NCBI RefSeq assembly: GCF_021018895.1
Contig: NC_079373.1
Span: 3,537,501 to 3,601,500, forward strand
Length of the DNA stretch: 64,000 nucleotides
Source of the DNA: Seriola aureovittata
Lineage: Eukaryota; Chordata; Actinopteri; Carangiformes; Carangidae
Direction of reading: 5' to 3'
Shown here: piece by piece, positions 1 to 11,599 of the stretch
How positions within the stretch are numbered: the stretch's first letter is position 1
How the letters are laid out: the number at the start of each line of letters is the position of its first letter
Position numbers and translations under genes: made by a program
Notes under the pieces: generated by a model
Database searches by the model: none
Seen by the model: only the letters and a program-made list of their open reading frames with translations
What the model was told of the DNA's origin: nothing

Positions 1-515
1 GTTCTCCTCTCGCCGTCCTCCCAGCGGCTCTGCACACGGCCCACTTTCTGCCCACGTGTGTCAAACTGGGTGAAAGCACGCAGCAACATTGTTTGCTTAA
101 ACGGACCAATTAACATGACAACTGGTTAGAGATGAAAAAAAAAAGAAAAAGAATGGAGGAAGGTGAAGAAGAAGGTGACCTCTAAATCTTCGCCTCAGCG
201 CTGGAGCCTGTCTGTGAGGGTTCGACGTGGCCGAGGACAGAGGTGAAGTTTCTCCCACGTCCTCTGTGCTGAATCATCGGACAGCAGCAGTCTGCACTCC
301 TCACTCCGTGACCTACTTTATCCCTTTACACTTCATGTCTCTCCCTCTCTCGTTAAGCCTCTCTCTCTCGTTTCCTCTTTGTTCTCCTCGTCTTCTCTTT
401 TCCTCTGCAGTCGTACCAGCCACACTGTGACAGATGCCTCCGTCTCTTTCTTTATTTTCTCTCTTATCAGCAGCAGCTCCTGTTCTCTGACCTCTCCTCT
501 GCTTCCTAAACCAGC

Positions 516-553
<38 letters not shown>

Positions 554-1862
554 CTCTCACACACCTTTATAATCTCTTCTCTTTCTCACACTGTTCTCTT
601 GTTCTCTCTACTGCTGCGTTTTGAATCGAGGAACTGGCAGATCTCTGAGCCATCTGCTGATTGGGACTCATTTTAAATGTATTTATTTGAGACAATAAAC
701 CAACCAACATTCCCTCTTTGTTTTATTCAGTGCAGCTCCTTTCCTCTCTCGCTTTCCTGCTGCATCCTACAGTAAATGACTGCACCACAATCCAGTGATT
801 TACTGACTAAGCCTCGTGGTTGTCCTGCAGTAAAAGCAAGTTATCTATTGTAACCTTTAATCTATTATATTCTCCATCATATGTTACTGCTATGTGATTT
901 GTATTTCTTCTTTTAGTGTATTTCTATTCCCTGTTCATTGTGTTTTTATATTGTATTATTTGCTCTACATGAGATGGATAATCATCTTTTAAAAAGAAGG
1001 CAGCAGGACAGGCAACACAATCCAGATATCTACAGTCACATCAGCAGCCAGCAGAGCCGCGGATCATCTCCTGGTCCATGACACGCTATCCTCAAACCCC
1101 CCCACCCCATCCCCCACCATACCCCATCCCACCTCCACTCATCGAGGCAGTGCTGCATTGCTGCTGGCCCCGCCCCGCCTCCCTCCGCAGGATGGGGATG
1201 TTTTTCTGACCTACATTTCATCGATGCCTTTTCGTTTGCCTCCTCATCTCCATCTCCTCCTTCCTTCTGTGTGCGTCACCACTCATCACACTTTCACTGC
1301 CTTTTTGGCTCAGACTCTTTCCTTTGTCTCATTGTTTTTGTTCTATTTTGATCTTTGTCATTTTCATGTTTGTCTCTACATCTCTTTCCTCTCCTCTACA
1401 CATGCGTTTACATAAGCATCCCTCCCTTTATTGAATTATTCAGAATGTATGGCGTGCTGACATGTAGTCCACGCTAAGAATGACAGAGCTACAGATGATC
1501 TTAGTGCACCATTACCTATTCTTATGAGAAATCTTAAATCTATCCATGAATTCTCTCTCCTGAATTCAAAGAAGACACTTCTGTTTTTTCATAATGATAT
1601 TCAATTTAACACTTGCTGAAATGATATAAACTTTAAAAAAGAACTTCATGATTACTTCCTCCTTTGTTTCTGTTAATTGTTTGTGTAGATGTGACTTTGG
1701 TGACATGGACCTCGTGTGGAGATGATAACAAGTGTTAGTGTGTGTGTGCATGTGATTGTGTGCACCAGCCGAGTGAAGGCAAGAAGGGCTGATGTGGCAG
1801 GGACGCCAATTATCACCTCTGATAAGTGCAGAGACACCTTAGAGAACAGAAACATCTTTCAG
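1..1862. other. ndrg4 intron, no exon seen
   Basis: The next ndrg4 exon (expected to encode an HK-CFN-type start) is not found here and must lie left of the window. The stretch holds a pyrimidine-rich region around the CT repeat and a short C-rich block at 1095-1185 with no recognised function. Confidence 0.6.
521..557. repeat. (CT)n microsatellite
   Basis: Nearly perfect CT repeat inside a pyrimidine-rich stretch (about 330-620). Confidence 0.95.
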
Positions 1863-1887
1863 ACACACACACACACACACACACACA
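1863..1887. repeat. (CA)12 microsatellite
   Basis: On the ndrg4 sense strand this is a GT repeat beginning 18 nt after the donor of the shared exon. Confidence 0.95.
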
Positions 1888-1905
1888 TTCTTCATGGATA
1901 CTCAC

Positions 1906-2011
1906 GGTTCAGTCCCACATCGTGGTAGGTGAGGATCGCAGGCTTGTTCCCTTTGGGTGCCCCGCGGATTACCACATGCAGCATCCCAAAAGGGGTCTCA
2001 ACATCATGTTC
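1906..2011 (-). CDS. ndrg4: ndrg4 shared coding exon, start of the NDR domain
   Basis: This 106-nt exon of N-myc downstream-regulated gene 4 reads [14 protein letters not shown], then [15 protein letters not shown], then HDVGLN, plus one base. Read on the minus strand, the acceptor is TTTCACAG before GAA and the donor is GTGAGT at 1905-1900. The exon enters in phase 0 and leaves in phase 1, so the next codon is completed in an exon beyond the left edge (His expected). From memory, human NDRG4 reads EHDIETPYGLLHVVIRG here. LLHVVIRG-type wording and [12 protein letters not shown] fit NDRG4 better than NDRG1, NDRG2 or NDRG3. NDRG proteins are cytoplasmic, have an alpha/beta-hydrolase fold and lack the usual catalytic residues; NDRG4 is mainly a brain and heart gene. 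This exon is common to both N-terminal isoforms. A GT repeat starts about 18 nt into the downstream intron. Confidence 0.95.
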
Positions 2012-3074
2012 CTGTGAAACACAGAAACACCTGGCGGTTGACACACAGTCATGTTTTTCTGTGAGAACATTTTCACCTGAACGTTCCCAGAGGAGACAGA
2101 TTTGAGGAGGAGACACCCAACACACTGATCCTTAATGTCCACTGTTTCACACTGTGAGACACGAGACGTCTGAATGTCCTGAGACTCATCGTTTAACTTG
2201 ATGTTTATTGAACTTCAGTCAAAGGCTCCTCGGGCATGAACAGCCAGTCTGCTCCTCATTAATCTGCAGAGGTGCAGGGTCTCAGGTGGAGACAGGACGT
2301 AGGTTGTACTGACTAAGTAAATTATTGAACACAGATTGACTTAACATGTAATAGTTCAATAGTAAATGTCATAGAGTCCCAACCTCTTCTGTAAAAATAA
2401 GAAATCAAGAATCAAGTCTCAAAAACGTCTATGTCTAAAACAGAAGGGAGGTTTGAATTCATTATTAATGAAACAAATCATTACTGGGTAGGAGAAGTGA
2501 GTGCGGTTGCATGGACGCAGAACTGACGCCTGAATGTGCAGCACGTCTGGAGTCACTCACATTTATAGCTGAGGTGAACTGGAAAAAGATCAAAATCAGC
2601 AACGAATGGATTCTTCTTCACTTCAGACCAAAAAACAGAAGTTGTGCTTTCTAATGTGAACTTGGATTTTAGAAAACTGGTAAACAAGGGACTAATCTGA
2701 TCAAACCACTGATTCCTGGCCGAGGGAGATTTGTTGGATGTCTTTCTCTTTGCCTTTGTTTCCAGTCTGTCTGAATCTCTTCTACAGCTATTGAATGGTG
2801 GCAATATATATATTAAATATATATATATAAATAAAAAAACATTCACAAAGTCCTGAACATGAATTCTATGACAACTGTTTTAATATCAAAGAAAATTGGG
2901 AAATGGAAATAAGTTATACACTTCTGGATAAAATGTGTGAGGGAGCATTTGAAACAATTATTCAGGAATAAAAGTCCAACATGGAAGAGAATCTGAATGA
3001 AGGTCAAAATGAGGTATTTTACAAAAACAGTGATTCATCTGAGGTATGTTGCAGAGGTTGTAGCTTGCAGAGGA

Positions 3075-3078
<4 letters not shown>

Positions 3079-3118
<40 letters not shown>
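3079..3118. repeat. (CA)13(TA)7 compound microsatellite
   Basis: A CA run followed directly by a TA run. Confidence 0.95.
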
Positions 3119-3119
<1 letters not shown>

Positions 3120-3436
3120 CATGTAATGTAGGACATTAATTTTACACGAAACTATAAAGCAGGTGATAAATGAAATGATCTGTTAAGGATTTTGCTTTAA
3201 AGCCAAATATAAATCACTCTCCTGATTAAGGCTGCAACATGCAGATCATGTTTTTCCCGACTTATTAGTGGCTAGAAATGAAAGCAAACTTCTCTAATGG
3301 CTTCACACAGTTGTGTTGTGAATCCAACCCGCTCTTGTTATGACCCACATTTTGTCAGCATTCGCTGGTCAGAGCCAGACAAACTCAAAATGGAGGAAGC
3401 AGATATGTGTTACCATGAGCTGCATAATGTGGGGGG

Positions 3437-3438
<2 letters not shown>

Positions 3439-3475
<37 letters not shown>
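3439..3475. repeat. (CA)n microsatellite
   Basis: About 18 CA units preceded by a G7 run. Confidence 0.95.
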
Positions 3476-3480
<5 letters not shown>

Positions 3481-4492
3481 GAATTCTGCCTGGTTTGGGC
3501 AGTAACCTGCAGTAAAGCCGTTATTGATGACTCTATCTACACACTCCTGTAAACCAAATGAACCCAAGACCCGACACACACTGACGTGCCATCATCACTG
3601 TCATCAGAGTACACAACAAACAAACACTGGTTATGGATGCAACCAGCTGCCAAAATCCTGCATAATCCCCCCCAGCAGCAGCAGACAGTCCTGCAGACAG
3701 CAGTTGTGCATTAATCCAGGCAGATTATCGCTCATCAACATCAGTGTTATCTCCAATCAGCACTCTAATTTGAGGCAATTACTGCATCTGGGGCCACATT
3801 CACAGTCTGTTTGTCACTGACTGGGTCCTGGTAAACATGAGGAGTCATTTGCCAAACACACGAGCACCTGATGACCTTCAGACTTCCAGGAGGAAAATGA
3901 TGACAGGAATTCAATATATCTCACAGTGGCAGTAGAATTTCAGCCTTCAAAATAAAAAAACTGCATCGTTTCATTTTCCTAAACACCTTGATTATTGTGA
4001 TTTATTTCATGGAAGAGCAAATGTCTTGGCTGCGTCACAGAACAACGACAACAACAACAACAAAAAAAACAGCTGCATAAATCAAATCATCTCTCCCTGC
4101 TCTCTGCTCCTCTCTTCACACAAACACCTTCACCATCCGTTTCAAGGTTGCCAAAATGGATGATAATGCAGAAGGATTAACACTTCCTCTACACACCCAT
4201 GCACACACACACACACACAGACAGACACACAGACATGCCAGTGTGTTTATCTGCAGAGGCAAGTGCATTGGTGCATTGCACAGCATCTGTGTTTGCGTGC
4301 TTAAGTGTGTCAGTGGGACAGAATCAGAGACCCGTCGTTTGACACTGACGCTGCAGTTTCTCCATCTCAACAGAGACAGTTCGCACCGGACATTTATTCT
4401 GACATCACTGACCCCACATCCAAACACACTGACTCACTCTTTGATTAAAACACTCAATAAACACACATGCACAGCGCACGCCACACACTCAC

Positions 4493-4513
4493 CCCGTCCC
4501 AACACTCAGGCAT
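4493..4513 (-). CDS. ndrg4: ndrg4 alternative first coding exon (MPECWDG isoform)
   Basis: On the minus strand the ATG at 4513 opens a seven-codon stretch, MPECWDG, followed directly by the donor GTGAGT at 4492-4487. Splicing in phase 0 to the exon at 2011 gives MPECWDG-EHDVETP. From memory this is the N-terminus of the short human NDRG4 isoform (MPECWDGEHDIETP). The ATG sits in GGAACCATGC, an acceptable Kozak context. No other ATG occurs between the predicted transcription start near 4743 and 4513, so ribosomes would meet this start first. The intron to the shared exon is about 2.5 kb. The identity of such a short peptide with the mammalian form, plus a correct donor and phase, makes chance unlikely. 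Confidence 0.92.
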
Positions 4514-4743
4514 GGTTCCACAGTAAATGTTCTCTCAGCCGACGAAGAGGAGGAGGAAGAGGAGGGTGCAGACAGGAAGACGAGCAGCCAGGCCTCTCCT
4601 GTTTTATGGGACTAGGTCCTGGTGAGCACTCGCTGTCGGATGCAGAGTTGGATAGTAGATGCCGCAGGCTGCTGCAGTGTCTTTGTACGCTCGGCACTAC
4701 ACTCACACCCGGTGTGTCAGGCTCAGAGCTGTTTCCCTCCTCC
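4514..4743 (-). other. ndrg4: 5' untranslated leader of the short ndrg4 transcript
   Basis: This is the predicted leader between the transcription start inferred from the TATA box and the MPECWDG start codon. On the minus strand it is about 230 nt, moderately GC-rich, with a purine-to-pyrimidine switch and a TCTTCCTCC-type pyrimidine stretch just before the ATG. It has no upstream ATG on this strand. The exact 5' end is inferred from the TATA position only. Confidence 0.6.
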
Positions 4744-4768
4744 TTCTCCCCCTCCCATCTCCTCACAC

Positions 4769-4774
4769 TTTATA
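4769..4774 (-). promoter_or_regulatory. ndrg4: TATA box of the short ndrg4 promoter
   Basis: On the minus strand the sequence reads GCGCCTATAAAGTGTGAG, a consensus TATAAA about 260 nt upstream of the MPECWDG ATG. Immediately upstream (4785-4803 on the plus strand) the minus strand carries CACCCC motifs suited to Sp1/KLF factors, and further upstream is a GA/CT repeat at 4879-4904. A TATA box, CACCC boxes and an ATG-free leader ending in a conserved first coding exon support a real internal promoter. Tissue specificity cannot be read from the sequence. Confidence 0.7.
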
Positions 4775-4878
4775 GGCGCCAGAGACAGGGGGTGGGGTGG
4801 GCTGCAGATGACTGGCTCACAGTTTTGCCTCCCCTTCAGGATTGGTCTGATGGTTTGTCAGTCTTTACTTTGAAGGTG

Positions 4879-4904
<26 letters not shown>
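4879..4904. repeat. (CT)n microsatellite upstream of the short ndrg4 promoter
   Basis: A GA repeat on the sense strand about 105 bp upstream of the TATA box; it could act as a GAGA-type element. Confidence 0.9.
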
Positions 4905-4909
<5 letters not shown>

Positions 4910-7679
4910 TCCTCTCTCTCTCATCAGCACCACTGCTGTAGTTTTCTCATTCTGACCGTCAGCATCCTTGTTATGTTACAAACGAACAAAACTGTTGCTG
5001 TTTTTTAAATGAGGCCAAATCTTGACCAGTGAAAGACATTAGGAGAGCTCTGCTATAAGTCTGCAAGAATCAGAACGATAATTAACAATACGTCGTCATG
5101 CCTTGACAGAGCTCAGCTGCCAGGCTTCCATCCAGAACTAATAGGCATGAACCAGCACACTGGGGTCCCACTGGGTTTTAAAACAATAAGATTTTGCAGT
5201 ATGATCAACTCATTTCAGCAGAATCACTGGGATCTGTAGATGTTTGTGCAAATGCTTCACGACAAGTTCAATTCTGATGAATTTTGACATGGAAATTGGC
5301 ATAAGTGTTCAAATGCAAGCTGTCTTGACAATACTGGCCTTAAGGAACAAAGAGTTTGTGTCTGGAAGAAAATAAACTGCACTGTATTTACTGTCTGTCA
5401 CTCATTATTACACTACAAGTCATTGTAAGTGGTAAAATTGTAAATGTGTGAAAATTCAGTTATTTTTTTGATTCTGCTGAAGAAGGCAGCAACACTGAAG
5501 TGTTTAGATGTGGTTATTTCATATTGCTGACATTAAGCAGTGAGCTGTCCTTAACATGCTCCTGTTGTAAGAAAGATACTGATGACATTATTTAAACTGA
5601 CAGATGTGAAAAGGTAATTGTGTTGTTTACTATGTGCACCGTCCTCTTGGTTGTTGTTTTGGGTCATGCCAAGGAGCAGAGCCACTTTACTGCAAAGAGA
5701 TTTGCTCCTGGATCTCTCCATAAAGTTCCCAGATTCAGCCAGAATAAGCCTCAGCTCAAACACAACTATCCCTGATCTGTGAGAGTGATGAGTTCAGGGT
5801 TTGCAGTGGTGCACTGACTCTGTTCCAGTTTTTTTTCTATTTTTTTTTTTATACACATTCCCTCAAGACTCTCATCACTATATGACAAACAGCAGAACCA
5901 GAGAGGACCTTCTCTACTTTCTGAGGAAAACCGTGACACAGGATCACCTGAATGATGTCCTCCACTGAGAAGATACTGATTGGAAACATTCCTGACTTCA
6001 ACACTTGGGTGAAAAGTTTGTCAATCAGAGGGAGACAGGGCCAAATTCCTGTAGATGTCCGACACACACACGCACGCATACGTTCCCTTAACCCCCAGTG
6101 TGTTTGCTAATACTACTGTATATGTTTGTGAACCAGACTCAGCCTGTGATGTAAGGCTAATGGTATCTGAGCACACTGGAGCTGCAACTAATGATTTATA
6201 TAATCTATTCATGTGCTGATTAGAGGATGTCACTTCAATACTTTCTTTTACAAAGCAGTGTTATGCTGACATGAGTGTTAGACAGAAACTGACTGAACGA
6301 CAAACAAACAGCCCCACCTAGAATATTCTGCACCAGCCGCCACTGTTATTGCAGAGTGAAGTGGTGAGAGAGTGAGCAGAGGAGATACAGGGACAACGCT
6401 CCAGAGGGAGGAAGCTGTTGTATCTTATTAGCTGTGTGCCACCATTCACTGTTATTTAAGCTTTTACCTGTCAGAGTCCAAACTGCTCCACAAAAGAGGA
6501 ATGGTTTTCTGACAGGTTTGAGACGGGAGATGACGGCATAAATATATCTTCTGAAAAACTGTATGAGCCCGTCGTCCCATTAGCAACTGAACTAACGAGT
6601 TTCCTAAATGACAGTAAACAACAGTAAGCGTAGAAGACTTTTTCTCTTCTGGAATTCTGGCAGCTACGGTAGTTACCAAGCTTCTTTCTCTTACTGCGTT
6701 GACGTTAATTAGCATGAGTATAATTCCACAATGAACTTGCTAGCTAATAAATGTTTTTAATCCTTTTGCAAACTGCAAGATTGCCAAATTGCTGATTTCC
6801 CAAATTTCTCTCATTTGTAAGTATATCTTCACAAATAAGTGGAGGTTCATAGAAGACTGAGAGGTGTACGTGCATATTCACATGACTGTAATGGTGTCTC
6901 AGTGACTATCTTGCTGACCAGAGTGCACACACACTTTTACTAGAACACACACACTCCCTCTCCTTGCTTTCTTTGTCATGCAGCAGCTCAACCCCTTTGT
7001 CCCGTCTCTAACCCGATCGCTCCCCCTTTTCACTCCCCCATCCCCTCTTTTCTCTGTCCATCTATTCCCCCTTTCCTGTGCTGACTCAGCTCGAAGCAGC
7101 ACGCTTTGTTTTCCCTTCCCCTCTCTTTCTCACTTTGCCCCCTTTTCCTTCACAGACTCTCTCCCTGCATCACTCTGCTTTAAACACACATCTCATTTGA
7201 CAAAGAGTGGGAGTTTTCATTCATACCAAAATGAAAAACAGTTTTCATTTTTTTCTTACTGCAAGCAGTGATGTAGCCTCGTGTATGTTAGTACTCTCCC
7301 CATCCATCCATCTATGATCCAGTAAATACTTAGATATCTTAGGTATCCCATACCGTATGTACGCACCAAATAATTAAGTCAAGTTACTAATACATCATGT
7401 GGAAGTGTGTTGACTGAGTGTTTCTGCAGTCAGAGCTGAGGCAGGGAGTATGTTGAAAAACAGCCTCGGTTGTCGAGACACATCGGCTGCGATCATGTGT
7501 ATCTATTGCATTAATGAGCTCCGTAATTATACAACTTATTGCAGTAATTACAGTAATTACCAGATATTGACATACATCTTCCTGTAAAATGAACTATTTG
7601 ATTAAGCACTGATATGTCATAATTGTTTACAGAAAATATGATTTCCCTCATTTAAATGCAAATTCCTTAAATTGCATAC
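4905..7679. other. ndrg4 intron, nothing recognised
   Basis: AT-rich, with short open stretches but none with protein-like composition, and no repeat I can name. Confidence 0.5.
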
Positions 7680-8594
7680 GGGGAACCTTGGAGACCCCTC
7701 AGGCACAGATCTTTTCTGTTGCAGTGAAGGCTTCCAAGAGCACAGTGGCCTCCATAAGTCTTTACTGGAAGAACAACCAGCAACATCCAAGACTCTTCCT
7801 GGAGCTGGTCACCCAGGCAAGCTGAGCGATCTGGGGAGAAGGGCTTTGGTAAGAGAGGTGAGCAAGAACGCGATGGTCACTCTGACTGAGCTCCAGAGAT
7901 CCTTTGTGGATATGGGAGAAACTTCCACGAGGTTAATCATCACTGCAGCACTCCACTGATCTGGAGTGGCCAGACTGAAGCCTCTCCTCAGTGACAGACC
8001 AACATCAAAATGTTCCTCTCCTGAACTATGAAAAACAACATTCTCTGCTCTGATGAAACCAAGATTGAACTGTTTGGCCTCAATCTAAGTCATGTGTGGA
8101 GGGAACCAGTCACCGCTCATCACCAAACCAATACCATCCCAAAGGTGAAGCGTGGTGGTGGCAGCATCATGCTGTGAGGGTGTTTTTAGCAGCAGGGACA
8201 GGGAGACTGGTCAGGCTTGAAGGATACCTGAACGCAGCAAAGAACAGCGATATCCTTAATGAAAACCGGATCCAGATTGCTCAAGATCTCAGACTGGTCC
8301 AAAGGTTCACCTTCCCACAGGACAATGAGCCTATAAGCACGCAGCAAAGACAACGCAGGAGTGGCTTAGAGACAACTCTAGGAATGTCCTTGAGTGGCCC
8401 AGTGTGAGAGGATCTGCAGATGAACGGCAGAAAACCCCTAACTCTGAATGCTCATGTCAGTGTGGTATTGCAGTTTGCAGTAGGAGACTGATGTAGACTG
8501 ATGAGGGAAAAAATATTTTGAATAATTTTAGCATAAGGCTGCAACAAAATGTGAAAAAAGTGAAGGGGTCTGAAGACTTTCTGAATGCATTGTA
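7680..8594 (+). mobile_element. decayed Tc1/mariner-type transposon
   Basis: Transposase-like peptides appear in order on the plus strand: SKTLPGAGHPGKLSDLGRRA then LVREVSKNAMVTLTELQRSF (helix-turn-helix region, about 7780-7910), DETKIELFGL (first catalytic Asp, about 8060), GGGSIML with a stop, GTGRLVRLEG, and QDNEP (second Asp, about 8325). Frameshifts and stops break the frame throughout. The third catalytic region (normally NPIEHLW) is absent because the sequence jumps from VLEWPS to a piece matching a later part of the element. The right end reads GAAGGGGTCTGAAGACTTTC and finishes with TGTA at 8594, the usual right terminus of this fish Tc1 group. I did not find the matching left end. 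The copy cannot encode an active transposase. Confidence 0.85.
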
Positions 8595-8639
8595 GATTCT
8601 CCACTCAGTGAACCTGGGTAACACATGTAACCCTCCATT

Positions 8640-8980
8640 CTCTATTGCCATATATTATTACATATGATATTGCCATATCTACCATACATCTCTGTTACCA
8701 TATATGTACCATATAAGAGGATATATTATTATCACATATATATACATATATACCCTAATCCTAACCCTAACCCCTCCTCTGGATATATGAAGATATACGT
8801 TTATAACATATATGAAATACCCACAGTACAATTTTTAATATATGTACATATACTAAAAATATCTATATGATGATTTTTTTTATATGGTATAACATCTTGC
8901 AACCATATATGTTTACAATATATATTTAATTTATTATATATATATATGTATATATATATGTATGTATGTATGTATGTGTG

Positions 8981-9021
<41 letters not shown>

Positions 9022-9350
9022 ATTTAGTTTATTTAAACAACAGACATAAAAATTCTATATGTTTATATATGTTTTGTTATATGTTTTATTAATTTCTCAT
9101 TAATTTGAAACATGTCTGGGGAAGTGGTCTAACAGTAACATACTTTGGGATGGATATTTATGTTACGTATGTCTACAATATAAGCATACATACATAAACA
9201 TATATATTTGTATGGCCTACACATATATCAATATATGGAAATTGCTCCAATTTGTAATAGGTTAGGTAATCGATCATTTTTACATTCATGTTTTAATTTT
9301 ATATGTACATACATGTAAATTTCATATGAAAATTCAGTTTATGTACATAT
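8640..9350. repeat. AT-rich tract with telomere-like motif
   Basis: About 700 bp dominated by TATA/CATATATG steps, including TA/TG repeats at about 8925-9020. Near the left, 8753-8774 reads CCCTAATCCTAACCCTAACC, about three units of the vertebrate telomere repeat. It lies directly after the right end of the Tc1 relic. No coding content is present. Confidence 0.8.
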
Positions 9351-10164
9351 ATTATTTGTTTATGGGGGAGCATAAAATAACTGGTAGTCCAAGACAGTTT
9401 GTTTTATAACAGATGAACAGCTGGTCTGTTGTCCTGTGGGCATGTTCTACACTGTTGATGTGGAACAACAGTGTCTCTCGACTCAAGCCTGCTTCACCTT
9501 CCTGAGGAGAGTGGAAAAGGTGCACCTCGCTCAACAGATGGCGTGGATATCCGACAAGATGTTAGGGTTGGTGCAGGGTTTGGCCGTAGCACCACCACAG
9601 CTCAAAGCAACCATATGAGCACCTCTGAGAAACTATGCAATACGGTTGCAGCAACCCTCTGCCAGTTTCTGAGGCCCAACACAAAGGCTACCATTTACCC
9701 TAAAAGCTAAGGGAGACTTTCACACCTTGAACATTTCCTGAAGGAACTGGGGCTCCAACCTCATGGTTAGAAAGACCCCATGCAAAGGTGACAGCTGTAT
9801 TTTTGTTGTTTTTCTCTCTATGTGCCTGAGGTAGGATCGTCCCTACCTATAGAAAAAAAGTGGGGACAGTAAGCTGGTGGGCTGGAGGTGAAAAGATTGG
9901 CTATGGCCTTACCAAATTCCTGTGGACACGGCCTTACATGGTAAGAAGACAATGCTAATGTCAACACACATACTAAACCATATACTGCTCAGTTCCAAGA
10001 TACACTAACGTGATTGCGGGACCATGGAAATCAAGGACTCAAGGAGGCTACTTAAAGAGTGTCCACTTGACTTTTAATTCCTCACAGCTTTTACTGACAA
10101 TGCATTCTGCTGAGTTGTTCACAACTTGTTTAACGAACAAATCTTCCGGACCAAAAGGTGAGCT

Positions 10165-10915
10165 GTGTAGACACTTGATCCAAAGCGACTTACAAGTGAG
10201 GGGAATGACTAAATCTTCAGTGCAAAAGGCGAACTTGGCATAAGTACTAGGGACTAAGTACTACATCTATTCAACAAGTGCAGGAGATCAGGTAAAGAAG
10301 GTCATGGAAAGTGCACAGTGAGTACTAGTTAGACATGTTGTGGAGTTAGAGGTGTTAGGAGTGGAGGTGCTCCCAGAAGAGATGAGTCTTCAAGATAGAG
10401 AGATGACCCTGCTCTGATAGCCTTCAGTAGCTTGTTCCACCATCAGGGAACCACACACCAGAACAGTCTGGACTGAGACCGTCTTGTGTGCAGGGATTTC
10501 AATGCCAGACAATGTTCCTTGGAGGAACACAGTGAGACGGAGCGTTAGTCTGTATGATTGAATTCAAGTAGATGGGTGACTTGAATTTGGCGACATGGGT
10601 AGCCAGTGCAGTTCGGGGAGTGACATGTAGCCTTTCAGGCTGATTGAAGACCGGAGGCTGCCCCATTCTGGACCATCTGCAAGGGGTTCACTGTGCACGA
10701 AGGGCATTGCAGTAATCCAGGTGAGAGATAACCATGGTCTGGGGTAAGAGCTGGGTGGCTTACTGAGTCAGGCGGAGTCTGATTTTTCTTATGTTGTATA
10801 GCGGCACGACCGGGAGACAGATGCAACATGGTCAGAGAAGGAGAGGTGGTCATCATACATGACACCCAGGTTTCTCACGACCATGGTTGGGGAAAGAGAT
10901 GAAGAGGAGATTATG
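10165..10915 (+). repeat. diverged teleost interspersed repeat block
   Basis: It starts with ATCCAAAGCGACTTACAAGT and continues through TTGTTCCACCATCAGGGAAC, GACCATCTGCAAGGGGTTCA, ATTGCAGTAATCCAGGTGAG and ATGACACCCAGGTTTCTCAC. This order of segments is characteristic of an abundant fish repeat that I recognise but cannot name. It is heavily mutated and does not code. Confidence 0.6.
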
Positions 10916-11254
10916 ATGCTGATATCGTTCACAAACGCCAGAAAGAAAGATATAAATCTTTTTCAGCATTATGTTAGTGTCATAGTCGAGGTAACACTTC
11001 CACCTTCAAGTACTAACTGTATTATCATCTTTCTTATATTTAGCCTTGTGAAATTAAAGATGTCTCCCACCCTACTCTTTTTCTCTCCTCTGTTGACTCA
11101 GGCAAGCTTCACTTTTTAAATGAGCAAGTACAAAGAGGAGACAGACAGAGAGGAGATGAAGGATCACAGACAGCGAGAACAGAGGAGAAGAGATGTGATG
11201 ATGAGAAAAGGTAACAGACAGGAGGGAGGCTCAGTCTCTACACAACATCAGCGC

Positions 11255-11288
11255 GCACGCACACACACACACACTCACACACACATAC
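11255..11288. repeat. GT/GC-rich repeat beside the cassette exon
   Basis: On the sense strand the cassette donor runs straight into GTATGTGTGTGAGTGTGTGT and further GT/GC steps. Confidence 0.9.
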
Positions 11289-11327
11289 CTTCCAGTCGCC
11301 CGCTGGCATCAGCTGTTCACAGCTTTC
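11289..11327 (-). CDS. ndrg4: ndrg4 39-nt cassette exon (ESCEQLMPAGDWK)
   Basis: On the minus strand, TTTGTGCAG precedes 39 nt encoding ESCEQLMPAGDWK, followed by the donor GTATGTGTGTGAG. Both boundaries are phase 0, so the exon can be included or skipped without a frameshift. From memory, the human long NDRG4 isoform has ESSDAFLLAADTDWK immediately before EHDIETP. The fish peptide begins with the same Glu-Ser, ends with Asp-Trp-Lys and sits in the same place. The middle is diverged and two residues shorter. It lies between the long first coding exon (18763-18840) and the shared exon (1906-2011). The intron after the donor is a long GT/GC-rich repeat, suggesting regulated splicing. Confidence 0.85.
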
Positions 11328-11599
11328 CTGCACAAAGAGACAAGCAGAGGTAGAAGACAAAGAAAGAAGTTAAAATAAATAGGAGGTAAGTAGTCTGAGC
11401 TTGCACACAGAGGCATTCTTCTCTGCTGCAGCTGAACGACACTAGACTCACAGAAGAGCAGCCCAAGCTGTACAGTATAGGTCCAAACCACACACAAAAC
11501 ACCCAGAAGCACATTAGTAGTATATCAACTTCAACTGTCTCCAAACACACACAGACATGTATGTTATATAGAACATTTTGCACCAATTGCTCAATTCAT

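Noticed and set aside
1158..1415. Possible exon after a CTCCGCAG acceptor-like site
   Set aside because: On the strand opposite to ndrg4, with no recognised peptide and no donor; the frame is pyrimidine-rich low-complexity sequence.
4156..4941. Plus-strand open frame of 261 codons over the ndrg4 short promoter
   Set aside because: It is made of CA/CT repeats and antisense of the real leader and exon; composition is not protein-like and the minus-strand exon explains the locus.
8753..8774. Chromosome end
   Set aside because: Only about three telomere-like units, flanked on both sides by ordinary sequence.
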